The notes under the pieces were generated by a model. The model was not told the DNA's origin, did no database searches, and saw nothing but the letters and a program-made list of their open reading frames with translations. 64,000 nucleotides of DNA from Ceraceosorus guamensis (taxonomy: Eukaryota; Basidiomycota; Exobasidiomycetes; Ceraceosorales; Ceraceosoraceae): the NCBI RefSeq assembly GCF_003144195.1, contig NW_020290010.1, positions 62,001-126,000 on the forward strand, read 5' to 3'. Below, in pieces: positions 45,015 through 56,076 of the stretch. Each line of letters starts with the position of its first letter. The stretch's first letter is position 1. Position numbers and translations under genes: made by a program.

Positions 45015-46916
45015 TTAGGCCTTGAAGTCGGCCGCACGACGGTACGACAGTCGGACTGGCTTGCTGGGTCCTCTCCAATTATTATCCGTGTCCGCCGAGG
45101 GGCAAGTCTCTGCGGAGTAAGGTTTGCCCTGCAGGTCCACCGTCTCGTAGTCGAAGCACATCAAAAAGGTCGCTACGACAATGATGATCTCTAGCTGGGC
45201 AAATCTGCGACCCCCGCACACGTGGTGACTGGAAAATTGAGAAGAGAGCGGGACGCAAGAGTCAGTGGCATAGCCCTCGCAAAGACGAGCGCACGAATCA
45301 CGTCAAGCGCTCACCTAGCACCCCACCCGATGAACTCGAGCGGACCATTGCCTTCCTTCCTGATGGCAAATCGATCCGGATCAAAGCGTTGAGGATCGCG
45401 GTAAATTCTAGAATTCTGATGAGTCCCAGCGATCCAATAAGCCAAAAAGTCTCCCGAATTGACGTCGTGACCGCCAATCTGCACTTTGGAGTTTGCAAAC
45501 TTGTCCGACTCGTTTTGTCCGGCAAAGTAGCGGAAAAAGGTTCCTCTTAGGACGTGCCTCATGGTCTCCTTCAGACAAGCGTGCAGAAGAGGGAATGCGC
45601 CGCCTCCATTCTTGCGATCTGCTACGCTACTGGCTGTGCCTTCCCATTGTTCCAGCGGCACACGACGAAGTGCCTCCAATGTGGGCAATGACTCGTAGTC
45701 GTCCCCGCGCTCCTCTGCGCCTTTTCTCAAAGTCTCTACGATCTCTTGCTTGACTCTTTGGCGCAGCTCGGGTTGAGCTCCAACGAAGATCAGCAGCCAT
45801 GCCGACATGCTCGATGAGTTTACCACGCTGCGATCGGAGGGCGCAGGGCGGAAATTTCGTGAGCTCTGGCGAGGACATAGCAGGCTCCTGCGGAATTCCA
45901 TCAACTTACGCTGCGAACAGGCTGCCCACACACCACCTGACAATGTCGATCGTTGAGGTCTCATCATCAATCATACGCTGAACCTGATCGTCTTCAGATC
46001 TCTTGTCCTCGATCCTCTTGTTGATGGCTTCATGAATCATCGTGAAGAGCTTCTTGGAGTTCTCTTTGCGCTTGTGGTTGGAACGCAGGGGCAAATTGGG
46101 CCAGAGCGTCGACCAGTAATTGGTTTCCCTCTCGATAGACCAGTAGGCGTCGTACATCTCCCTAGCTGCCGCTGCACTGTTTGCATGCTCTGCGAGCCCG
46201 ACGGTGCGCACGCTCAGTTGGAAAATCAAAGGATAGACGTCCATGTGCGGGTCCAGCTTGCCGTTGCCCGTGTTGTTGGCGAAAAAGTGCTCGTAGTCTT
46301 TCAAGCAGTCCTCGACCATGTCGGGCGTCAAATCAGCTAGCCTCTCGCCTCTGATGGCCTGCTTGAGATTCTTGTCAAAGAAGACCATGTACTTGTCATC
46401 TTGAGCTCTGTTTCTAGCTGCGACTTCCGGCTCGGTGTCGGGGTCCTTGGGAGTGCCGCCAAAGAGGACAGAGTAACCTTTTGTGAAGCTCAGAGCTCGA
46501 GTGTTGAAGAAAGTCGATGCGTCCTGGTGGTCTCCACTGACAATGATGTTGTGTTGGCTGACGTTGAACCTCACTGCCGAGGGGTGATAGGCTTGCGCAT
46601 CGAGAGCGCCTTCGGGCCTACCGAGCACCCTGTACAGAAAAGACTCCCGCGTTCTGTAGAAGGCCACTTGACCCAGACGCGGAATGGAGGCTGCCAAGGT
46701 TCGGATGCTTGAACCTTTGATGCGAGCGTTCTTCACCGGTGCGAAGAGCTGCCAGGCCAGGTAAGAGGTGGCGACGATGAGCAAGGAGAGGAGGATGGGA
46801 GTGGCTTGGGATGATGAGACCAAGACGCTGTCTGAGCTTGTGAACGTGGCAGGTGCTCCACTCTTGAGCAGCGCGCTCGCTCGAGCGAAAGGTGATGACG
46901 CCGGTGTGGACACCAT
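45015..46916 (-). CDS. Cytochrome P450, class E group IV-like
   Basis: A heme monooxygenase, probably on the ER membrane. Exons 45910-46916, 45315-45827 and 45015-45228 (both junctions phase 2) give 577 residues. A hydrophobic anchor lies at about residues 38-57 (ATPILLSLLIVATSYLAWQL). The helix I region is split by the first intron (SLFAAVVNSSSMSAWLLIFV) and keeps small and Ser residues rather than the usual AGxxT. ExxR is E423-T-M-R426. The PERF-like block is RDPQRFDPDRF. The heme loop, joined across the second intron, reads FIGWGASHHVCGGRRFAQ with the Cys ligand near residue 511; the WGAxxHxCxGR form resembles CYP7/CYP8-type enzymes and not the commoner FxxGxRxCxG. Substrate is unknown; a sterol, fatty acid or oxylipin is possible. 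It is adjacent to metabolic genes but not in an obvious biosynthetic cluster. Confidence 0.88.
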
Positions 46917-49180
46917 CGTTGTGTGCGCGAGACGGGGTGAGAACGGAGAGGCAAGGCGGTGGCAAGGCTGAGGTGCAAAGAGTTCAATTTAGCGGTGTTG
47001 CGGTATGCCTATTCCCTAGACGAGGATGTGGCACCATGGACGAATCTCGTAGGCATTGCCTTGGATGATTTATAGACATGAAGTTAGCCTTGCCTCTTCG
47101 ATCACTGCTATCTTAACCACCTCTTGTACAGCATACTGCACGACAATGTCTTGACTAATCAACGGAAGCAATCATCCGCGCCAGTGCACGATCGAGCCAC
47201 ATTTTGATACTACTTGTTGCGACTGTTGTGACTGGACGATGTAAAGTCATGCTATTTGCGCTGCTACCCTGCGCCATGAGCAATAGTCAGCGGGGCAGCG
47301 TGAGTGTTGAAGTGACCAATGAGCCCGCGGAGTGGGTCGGTGGGCATGAATGCGGTGTCGATGGAAGTAAGACCGAGGGGCCGATCCAGCCATGCAAAAG
47401 GAGAGGCCCCGACGCTAGCGAGGACGTAGCGTCGACCCGGTGGAGCCGCTTCGAGATGTGGATGGACGCGCTAAGCATCAGCTGCCGGGCCAACGTTTGC
47501 CCCATCATGCAGTCACACTTCGAACAAAAAGGTACCGCGCCGTGCCACAGCAACACTCACTCACTCACTCACTCACTCACGACTGTATGGTACGGTGCCA
47601 TCCACATTAGCGGAACGCGCCCCCTCGTGCTGCTGTCGCCGCGAGCGCTGCCGAGGCACAGCTAGCACATTCGCCCTTCGAAACGCGCAAGAGGCCCGTT
47701 TGAAATGGTCGGAGCACGCGCCGAGAGCATTCCATCTCATGTGGAGAGCGACTTTTTGAGTCAAATTGAGAGGTCTGCTCTCCATTGTGAATCACGAGCC
47801 GAGGTGTATGCGCACGATGATAGCGTGTGATGATTGGTGCATTTGTTTCAGGTCGCGGACGAGTTCTAATGATCGCAACGCAGAAGCAATCACGATCATA
47901 GAATCTAGAATCACTGAATGCAAATCGTGAATCAAATGCGTGATACGGTCGCGACCCAGCAGCTGGTCCTGGGGCAGCGTGCGCGCGTTTGCTTCCGCCA
48001 TCCCGCAGTCCCGATAGGAGGGTGTCCACGGGAAAGAGTCGTGCAAGTTACCATTTTCCGTGGAGCTCCGTTCCACACGCCCGCCCTCTCGTCTGCAATA
48101 CATCTTCTTGGCCTCTTGGAAGAGAGCAGCGCTAGCCCCGGAAGGCTTTTCCCTTCTCGCTCCAACTCTTCGTTCGACAGCAGGTATGCGGGGTTCGAGG
48201 AGCCTTGTTTGTCCAAGCTCGCCACGCTTCGCAATTCACAATCCAGAGAGCCTTTGTTCGCCGCGCAAGTTGAAGATGCTGCTGTCGCGGTGGCCCTTCG
48301 CAGCGAAGCCGTCTCGGCATCTATTTGCATGCATAGGAGAAGCGTAGTCGTGAGTGGAAGTGAGTACGCGACCAGTTGTGTTGATCTGCTCGCACATGCG
48401 ATGGCAAGCGGCCAGAGACCGACACGTCACGCTTCACGTTCTCGATTCAAGTTGCGAACGGTCCATCTGCATGGATCCGAGGATTGCGAAGTAAGATTTC
48501 GTGACGTAAAAGATCGCCGAGCGCACACAAGTTCGCAGAGCTATGGTATCCGGCCTTGGCAGCTGAGCGCCTCGGGCTGTTCACGTTTCCTGGTCGTTGG
48601 CGTGCAGCGAATTGAATGACAACCGTGTCAGTCGTCAATGAGTACGAAACGCAGCCAAGCTTTGACCGATTGCCGTACCGTACTCGTGTCTCTTGATGTG
48701 TCAAGAACGGACGTCGAGTTCCGGTCGCTAGTCACACTTCAAGCATAAAGCATGGCAGGTGCCTCCATCCGGTCGCATGGTGCATGCAGCGCTAACGCAA
48801 TGCCCTGCATGCGGATCGCCAAGCATGATGGATGCATCGCGCCGAGAGATCACGAGGTCTTGTTGCTTGATCGCTCGAATCCAGGAGGCTTCCTTCCACT
48901 CGATGCAAAGATTTCGCTGCATGAGCCAAAAATGGAGCGAAGAGAGCAAGTTCGGCCATTCGCCCATCCTCATGCAGCAAAATGGCGGTCTGCGTGCACA
49001 CGTTCTCGATTTCAAGAACGGAAGCATCAAGATATGTCCACGCGATCTCCACCACTCAAGACGGTCAAACCTCATCCAGATCAGTCGACAGATCATATTT
49101 CATGCCCTAGAAGCGTCAGAGGCTGTGCTTCAGCGTTGAGCTGGGCGATCAGACGCTGGCCCGCCATCAAAGCACACGAG
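46917..49180. other. 2.3-kb gene-poor spacer
   Basis: Upstream of the P450 gene and downstream of the duplicated-module gene. Long frames (for example plus 47918-48619) lack any domain or protein-like pattern and are not called. It holds an ACTC repeat (47555-47580) and spacer words near 47785-47800 and 47888-47935 (AATCACGATC, AATCGTGAATC). Confidence 0.5.
47555..47580. repeat. ACTC tetranucleotide repeat
   Basis: Six tandem CACT units, perfect, in spacer DNA. Confidence 0.85.
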
Positions 49181-51993
49181 CTACCAGTGGGAGAAGCGTG
49201 CGCGGGGCGAAATCTTGAGCCCACTCTCAAAGAGTCGTTCGGGCGAGTGCAGAGGCGAGTGCACGGGCGTGCGAAGCAGATGGCGCAGATCGTCCCAGTC
49301 GTGATCTTGCGGAGGAGAGTGAGCGTCCACGTGATACGGAGCACCTGTGTGTAAAATGGGCGGGGCGCCCACATGCGCGCTCGATGGAGTGAGCACAGCG
49401 TGGTGCTCTGGCAAGTACTGAGATTGGTGCAGTCTTTGCCAGTCATGATTCAACAAAGGGGATTGCGGATGAACATGGTCGAGCAAGCTTGGATCCCGCT
49501 GGGTCGCGATACCAAGATGATCTCCAGGTTCACTAGGCGCAGGGCCCTTCTGCGTCGAGTAATCAAAGTGGTGCCGGGTGTCCACGTCGTGATTCGGTGA
49601 TGGGGGTTGTGCGCGAAGATGGGCGTATTCACCCGTCCCCGCATTGTCCGGAGCACTCGTATGCGCTGCCGTCTGGAAAGGCGCAACATCGTGCTCTAGC
49701 CCCGTCGAGGGCAAGCCGTACGCGCCAGTATTCGAGAAAGTCGTTCTCAAGTGTTGGTGGTCGCCGACGTGCGGCGTCAAGCCAGAAGCAGTCTCCCGTG
49801 CGGCTGCAATCCTCGCCAGCTCGGTAGTGGTGCTTCCCACATGCGTGCTGCTCACTGTTGGAACCTTTTGCAGCAAGTCCTTGCCAGGCGTCTGCTGGCT
49901 GGACGGATTCTTCGAGGACACCCCAGCAGCAATCGCAGCAATCGCATGGCTAGAGAGCCTGAGCCGCTTTGGTGTATTGCGATCGCTCAAGTGAGCATGC
50001 CAGAATGCGTCCGTAGGCTCGACATTTGTGGGCCTGTGGTGTATGTGCTCTCCTGGTAGGGCACTCGAGCCGGAAGAAGGCGGCGTGTGCCTCGTACGTG
50101 CCTCGTGTGCGGGAGACACTTGGCTTGGAGGAGCATGGAGCGCCCAATGATCGGAAGCGGCTTCTACATCAGCGCGTGTAGCCTTTCCAGGGGAGGGCAA
50201 AGGCTCATTGATCCGAGCCCTGCTTGTCTCAGCGGGGGCCAATGTCGTAGCTGGAGGCGACAGTGTTGGAGCGGCCCCCAAAGGAATTCTTCTACGCTTT
50301 CCAATGGGTGCCAGCGATCCCTCTTGATTCACGGAGTGCTTTTCAGCTGTGCGCTGGGGCATCCTTAGTTGACGAGTGGCCTTCTCCGGTCTGGCCGCTT
50401 CTGGTTTGATTGTCGTGCTCGTGCTCGTTTCTCCCACCTCATAAATGCTATGTTTGGATCTTGATTTCCGCCTGTTCTGAAGTGGTCTTCCACTCTGACC
50501 TGGCCAGTGTCCGAATTTGTCAACTATGGGGTACCGTCCGCCGAGATCGTGACGGGTTGAAGACACTTTCGCTTTAGGACCTGGATCCTCTGCATGAACG
50601 ATGCGGCCTACTTTCCCGTGCCGGCCTCTGCTCAAGTGCACGAGAGTTCCCTCTTCAAGGTATACCTTGTGCTCACGATGGTGTACGCCAGTACTTGTGA
50701 TTCCTCCCCCGGGCACAATGTTTCCTTTGGCATCGTAGGCTGCTGCGGTGATGTGAGGCCTCGGCTCTTTCGCGTCCGCATGGATGGTCTTCCGGACCTT
50801 TGAGGGGCGAAGTTGGACGGTCAATTGGCCATCGTTGCTATCAATCGAATCTCAATGACTTACTCTGAATTTGTCGATCTGCGGGTGGTACTTATCCCTG
50901 TGCGCATTCAAAGCCTTGTCTATCGCTGCACCGTGAACATCCGACACAGGGCGATCAAGCACGATTTGAACCCGCCCCTTGCTCTTTACGGGCGAGAGCT
51001 TGCTGGAGCCCGCCCAATCAGCGGGCAAGATAACCCTGCCAGGCAGATGTTTCACCGCTTGGACGGCTTTGTCTCGGAGCACCATCCTTGGGCGACCCGT
51101 ACGCGTGCCTAGATGAGCATCAGCTGGAGGAACGAAGACCATTGCGCGATCAGGCGGTCGCTCCTTGTCACTAGTGGTTGGATATCCATACGGCCTAGTA
51201 GTTCCCACAGCACCATTGAGTCGGTGATTAATTACAGCTGCCGTATTGGGCGCCATGAAGATGTGATGTCCCTCGAATGTATGTCCTGCACCACAATCAC
51301 GAAATTGAATTGACTGAGCGCAGCTTTAGCCCCACATGCTTGCAGGTGGTATTTGAAACTCACCTTCAGACGTCACTCCACCACCATGAAGTTTTGCGCC
51401 CCGGCTATCCCACGCGACCCCCTTTGCATGCGCTATTGGCTCCTCCGGAGTGCGCCGGAAGCCTATGCCAAGCTGGGAGATAGGATGCAAAGTAAGCGTC
51501 TCGAAATTTAGCAACACTGATGGCCAATGCGACACACATTAAGTTGAGCCATTGTCGGCAGATAATACTTCTTGTAGTGAGCGACGGCAAGCTCAATAGC
51601 CTGTCTATTGATTCGGTTGCTGGCTCCATCTTTCAACGAGAGTCTCACATCCCTCATCGGTGAATTTGGCGCCTTTGAAGCTGCATCGAAGCTCTCATTT
51701 GCCTGAATCAAATGCTGCGGTGGAAATGTCTCGTTGAGCACGGTAGTCTTCCTAGCACGTTGAGCATAAAGATGCCAGTACTTTCGATTTCTCTGCCGCA
51801 CTGGGTGATCGGGATGCATGACGGTCGATGTATAACGTGAGCCCTGTATGTCCGCATGTTTGGCAGCAGTGGAAGGAGCAGAGTCTCCTCCTACGGGTGC
51901 ACACTTCGTAAATGAAGCGCTGCTGCACAGCACAATAGCTACAAGTACATATACAAAGTTTGAAGCGGGAAACGAGACCGAGTGTTCCTTCAT
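49181..51993 (-). CDS. Large secreted protein with two homologous modules and a His/Pro-rich repeat tail
   Basis: I know no family for this protein. Exons 51538-51993, 51364-51472, 50864-51285 and 49181-50797 (phases 0,1,0) give 867 residues. An N-terminal signal peptide is likely: a hydrophobic run at about 13-27 (FVYVLVAIVLCSSAS) before CAP. Two modules of about 126 residues follow, at 91-216 and 268-393. Shared pattern: V-x3-L, AI(E/D)xAxxxHxxxYxP, then after the intron EPxxHxxxxAxDxxG, GGG(V/I)TSxG, and a last (V/I)(F/Y) strand ending (L/R)xGxVG. GGGVTSEG and GGGITSTG are the most alike. From residue 394 on the protein is low complexity, basic, and rich in His, Pro and Ser, with HDW/HDV-centred repeats near the end. 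NET and NES are possible N-glycosylation sites. The third intron is required because it carries an in-frame stop. A secreted effector or wall protein is plausible but unproven. Confidence 0.72.
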
Positions 51994-52666
51994 TTGGCAA
52001 CAGCAGAAAAGATGATGATGTCGTCAGTGGTGCAGTCGTCAAGTTGTACGGCATGGCGGGGCGAGGTAGAGGAGATGACTACGAGTGGCTTCGACTTATT
52101 GCTTCGAGCCTGGATGACGAATTCCTTGTGTTAGGAACCACGGCGATTTTGAGCAATCGAGACAAATCAGTGCCACCAAAAATTGGCAGTGCAAACATCA
52201 GGAGATATCAAACTCCCTTCTGCGTCGTGCTTTCAGCAGTGCGGATGTGCGGCGCAGCTTATCTCCTTAAATCGAAATTTGGGCCTCCTCCAAACCGAAT
52301 GCCTCGGCGTTCGGTGGCGGTCGGCGCGATCTCAGCCATGTCAAACCTTCGACGCCTCTAGAGCAACCACGCGCTCTGATGCGCTGTCACAACGCTTTGG
52401 ATCCCTAAGCGAGTGGCGGACGAAACGCATCAAGGGACTGGGTAGCCACATTGGGTGCTGCGAGTGGCGAAGATAAGCCAGCAAGTCATTGATTGGGCCT
52501 AGACGTGGTGTTACAACACGAGGATGGCGATTGAGAGCGGAATAATGTGAGCGGCCGAGTACCAGGCGCCATCCGCCACCGAGGTGTCAGGAAGTGGTAG
52601 AGGCTGCAGTACATCAGGCACAGTCTCGATGTGCAACGGCGATACGCGAGATAACTCCAAGGCCGC
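51994..52666. other. Spacer with promoter of the duplicated-module gene
   Basis: About 670 bp between two minus-strand genes. A plus frame 51960-52361 is antisense to the signal peptide and has no domain, so it is rejected. No repeat is prominent. Confidence 0.5.
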
Positions 52667-55600
52667 TTAGCGCTTCTTCTCTGCTGCCTTGTGCTCCATT
52701 CTGCATTGCCTGCCGCAGAAGACATGTCCAGATCTGCTGACTGGAGCATTGACTACCTGAGTGCCGCATCTGGAGCATGCTGAGGCCGTCTTCAGTCGAC
52801 TTTTGTCTTCCGCTGATGCAAGCGCCGCGTCAAGGTCCGAATTGGTATGGACAGAAGCCGTTCTCGAAGAGGAAGCCGTCATGCTCTTCTCTTGTGGATG
52901 TTGCTGATCAATAGGTCGAGGGGACAGTGGCATCAAGCTTTCGCTCTCCGATACGGTCGCCCCATTTGGGTTTGGGTCTGGATTTGAAACGCCCGCATGA
53001 TCTTGACCGTACGTGCCTGCGCTCGTCGGATCGACGCCGAAGAAGCTCCTCCGATTAGCGCTGCCAGGCGGAGAGAGCGTGTTACTCCTTTGCGCCGCAT
53101 GGCCCTCCACAGGCCTCAAGGGAGCCAGCGACGCTCGCTTGGAGCCATTTTCCTGTGCAGTGCCGTTTTCGTCAGCCGCGGATCGGCTGGAACTGGACGT
53201 TGAGCTTGGAAATCCGACAGTCGTTGTTGGAGACGGCCCCTTCAAGTCGGAAGGCACAGCAGGGCGTGCCTTGCCGTTGCTGCCTCCGAATCGTCGCAGC
53301 GAGTTGATGGCGGAGGCTGATGAGCCAGCACGATCAGCGCTCGGCTGGTCTGTAGGTCGCGTGATCGCTGGGCTCATCGTCGCCGTAGCGGCGACCTCGC
53401 GGTTCCCTGGCGGTGCTATGGTCGTGATTGACTGCGGAAAAGTCGGACTGATCGGAGACCTGAGGGTGCCGTTTCGACCTTGCCTATTAGAAGAGCTCAC
53501 GAAGCTGCTGAGACTCGAAATGCTTGCGTTTGACGTGGTACGTTGACGTGCGCTCAGGCCAAAAGTGCCGCTGGTCGAGCTGGGAAAACGATGATGCGCA
53601 AGGCCTGCTCCAGAAGCTCGGCTGATGGAGGAAGAGGAGGTCATCGCCTTTTCGAGGCGGCTCGTGAGTGAACGTGCGGCGGGCCCATCTCCAGAGTGCA
53701 CAGAAGCTTGCTCGCTGCGCGGCGCAGCCGTGCGGGTATTGGAAAGACTACGTAGGCTGTCTACCGCACCTGGCGCTTGCGCATCAGACTTTCGACCGAC
53801 TACGTCTAGGCGCGCGCTAGCGCTATCGGTCGACGGCAGTGAAAAGTGGGCATAGGCTTGCGGCGATTCTCGCTCCCTTTCCCAAGCCATGCTCTCGGCC
53901 ATGCTGGGCGCGGTGCTCAACACACTTAGAGCTGTGCTGGCGCTTGTTGCTGAGCTATCGACTCTTCTCCGTCGTTGAGCGTTGCGCAGGCTTGCAGTAG
54001 GATCAAAGACTCCATTCGGCTCGTACCCATAGTCCGATGCTGTACTGCCCGTGGCATTTGTCCCGCTGGCATCCGTGACGCTAGGCTCTCCGTACAAGCT
54101 TGTCACACGTCGACGAGCGGCAACACTTCGAGAGGGCGGTAAGCGAATCGTGGCATCTTCGCTCTCGGCAGCCCACAGCGAAGTCGGCCGTGCCTGGCTC
54201 CCGGACGGAATTCTTGTCGAGCTGAGAGCAGCAGATGAAGCATCGTCCTCGTCGGAGTCGTGATTCGGAAACAATAGAGATGGCGAGTCAGAGCAGACAC
54301 TGCTCGGTCTCCGCGCGCGAATGGCCGACTGTCGAGAAGGCCCCAGTGAGCTTGCACTTTGGGCTGCTGCGGCTGCTGCCGCGCGATCACGGCTGGAGCC
54401 CGGCTGAAGGCTAATGGTGCGGCCTACTTGACGTCGTGCAGGCCCATCTGAAACGTCTGGCTTGCCGACTTGCACGGGTGTGTGCGTTGTCTGCGCGGGC
54501 GCTGAAGATCCTGCCACAGGAAACAGCAGCGAAGGCGGTCTGGAGTCAGAGCTGCCGGTGTGGCTAGTCATTCGATCGAGAGAGCCTCTTCTGCTCCGCT
54601 GAACGTTCTGTGACTTCTTGACGCTCGTTGACCTGAGGGGCGCCGCATCCGCTGAGTTTGTGGTCGTGACCACTCGCACACTTCTCTCCACCAAGCTCTC
54701 CTCACATGCCTGAGCAAGCGAAGCCGCAGGGCCGGCAATCGCCCCCCTTTTGCCTTTGTCCAATTCAGCACAAACTGTCTGAGCTGCCGCTAGCACCGCA
54801 GACAAATCCATTCTGCCAGCTGCATCTGCGGAATCGCGGACCTCGTCCCACTCTCGGCGTACTGCTTGAGTCCAGCCGGATTGTCCCGGCGCCAATGTCG
54901 CTCGTGTGATTGCGACCGCTCGCACCAGCGCGAGATCAACTGCGATACTTCGCAGCACTGCCGCTGATTTGCCCTCTTCATCCTCGTCGTCTGGTCCCGG
55001 AAGGTCAGCAGGTGTCTCGGAGGAAGGCGTCTGCGGCGGACCAGAGAGCCAACCTAGCAGGCCCGAGAGGGAGCTCCACAGCTCTGGTGCCGGCAAAGTC
55101 CTTGCGACCGGCAATTTGACTTCTTCCCCATGCTGGCGCATCGGATCAGCCTGGGTCGTTCTGACAAGACGAGCCAGTAGTGATGCAATTTGCTGCCTCA
55201 GCCGCTCCTCTTCCTTTGGTGAGCTCTTGCCTCGTCGATGTCGGGCAGAGCTTCGCTTCTGCAAAAGTGCAGCGGCATCCAAGCACCAGGACAGCGCACG
55301 TAGAGGATCTCGCTCGAGCAATACCACTACGGGCGCGCTTCCGCGCGTGATACCGGTGGTCAGCAAGGATGCAAGGGTGATGCAAGACGACAGGGAAGAG
55401 AGCTTAGCTGCTCGAGCAAGAAGTATGATAGCTAGAGGATGCGAATGAGATAGGAGCGCCGACTGCCAAACATGCCTTTGATCAGTTGAACAGCTCTATG
55501 GCAAGCGCTGACGCCGTCTACACTCACCTTGGCTTCCCACTTGAGCCTTCCGACATCTTTGGTGCCCTCAATGCGGCGTCTGAGTAGATCATCCTGTTTC

Positions 55601-56076
55601 ATCCTTTGCAAAGCAGTCTCTCGCCTGCTTTTCTTGCCGATTGGCACGTGCAACTTTGCAGCAGATGTTCGGGTCGAATCCCATCTCTCAATGCCTCTGC
55701 TTGCCGTCTCTGGACCAGCGCCCAAAAAGATCCCGCCCAAGGATGCCTTGTGGGAGGCGCGGGAATCGGCGTCACTCCTGTCTGAGCCAGGCGCCGGCAC
55801 AGCATTCTCGTCGACACTGCCAAGCTTTGCCAGTCCTAGCCCGTGCTCGGTGCTCAAGTCTCGATACCTTCCGGCCAAATAATGGTAGTGCACCTGCACG
55901 CTAGCCGGCGCGGTGGTTGCTGAAGCCCAGGTGTTTGGGTGCAATCCAGTATGATGGGTACGAGAAGACTGTGAGGCCGGGGTAGACGTCGAGGTATCAC
56001 GACCCTTGATGCTCGACTCGCCAGAGAATGACTTGCCTCCAGAGGGATCGAGAGCAGGGGAGCGTGGCAGGTACAT
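52667..56076 (-). CDS. Large Ser-rich protein with a C-terminal FCS/TRASH-like zinc knuckle
   Basis: No family recognised. Two exons, 55528-56076 and 52667-55402, joined in phase 0 (GTGAGT donor, GCTAAG acceptor) for 1094 residues. Residues about 135-185 are charged and helical (RRETALQRMKQDDLLRRRIE, then KDVGRLKWEAK), leading over the intron into a mildly hydrophobic helix (LSSLSSCITLASLLTTGI) and ERDPLRALSWCLDAAALLQ. An Asp/Glu patch (GPDDEDEEGKS) precedes a second helical region (SAAVLRSIAVDLALVRAVAI). Residues about 430-1040 are disordered Ser/Pro/Arg with many RRxS and SP sites. The last 40 residues hold CSRCG...HVFCGRQC, a CxxC-x14-FCxxxC pattern like small treble-clef fingers. The splice acceptor is a little weak, so the exact junction is less sure than the two reading frames. 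Likely a regulated scaffold; function unknown. Confidence 0.68.

Noticed and set aside
47918-48619. 233-codon plus-strand frame
   Set aside because: No recognisable motif, starts inside a spacer word cluster, and has no leader or TATA box.
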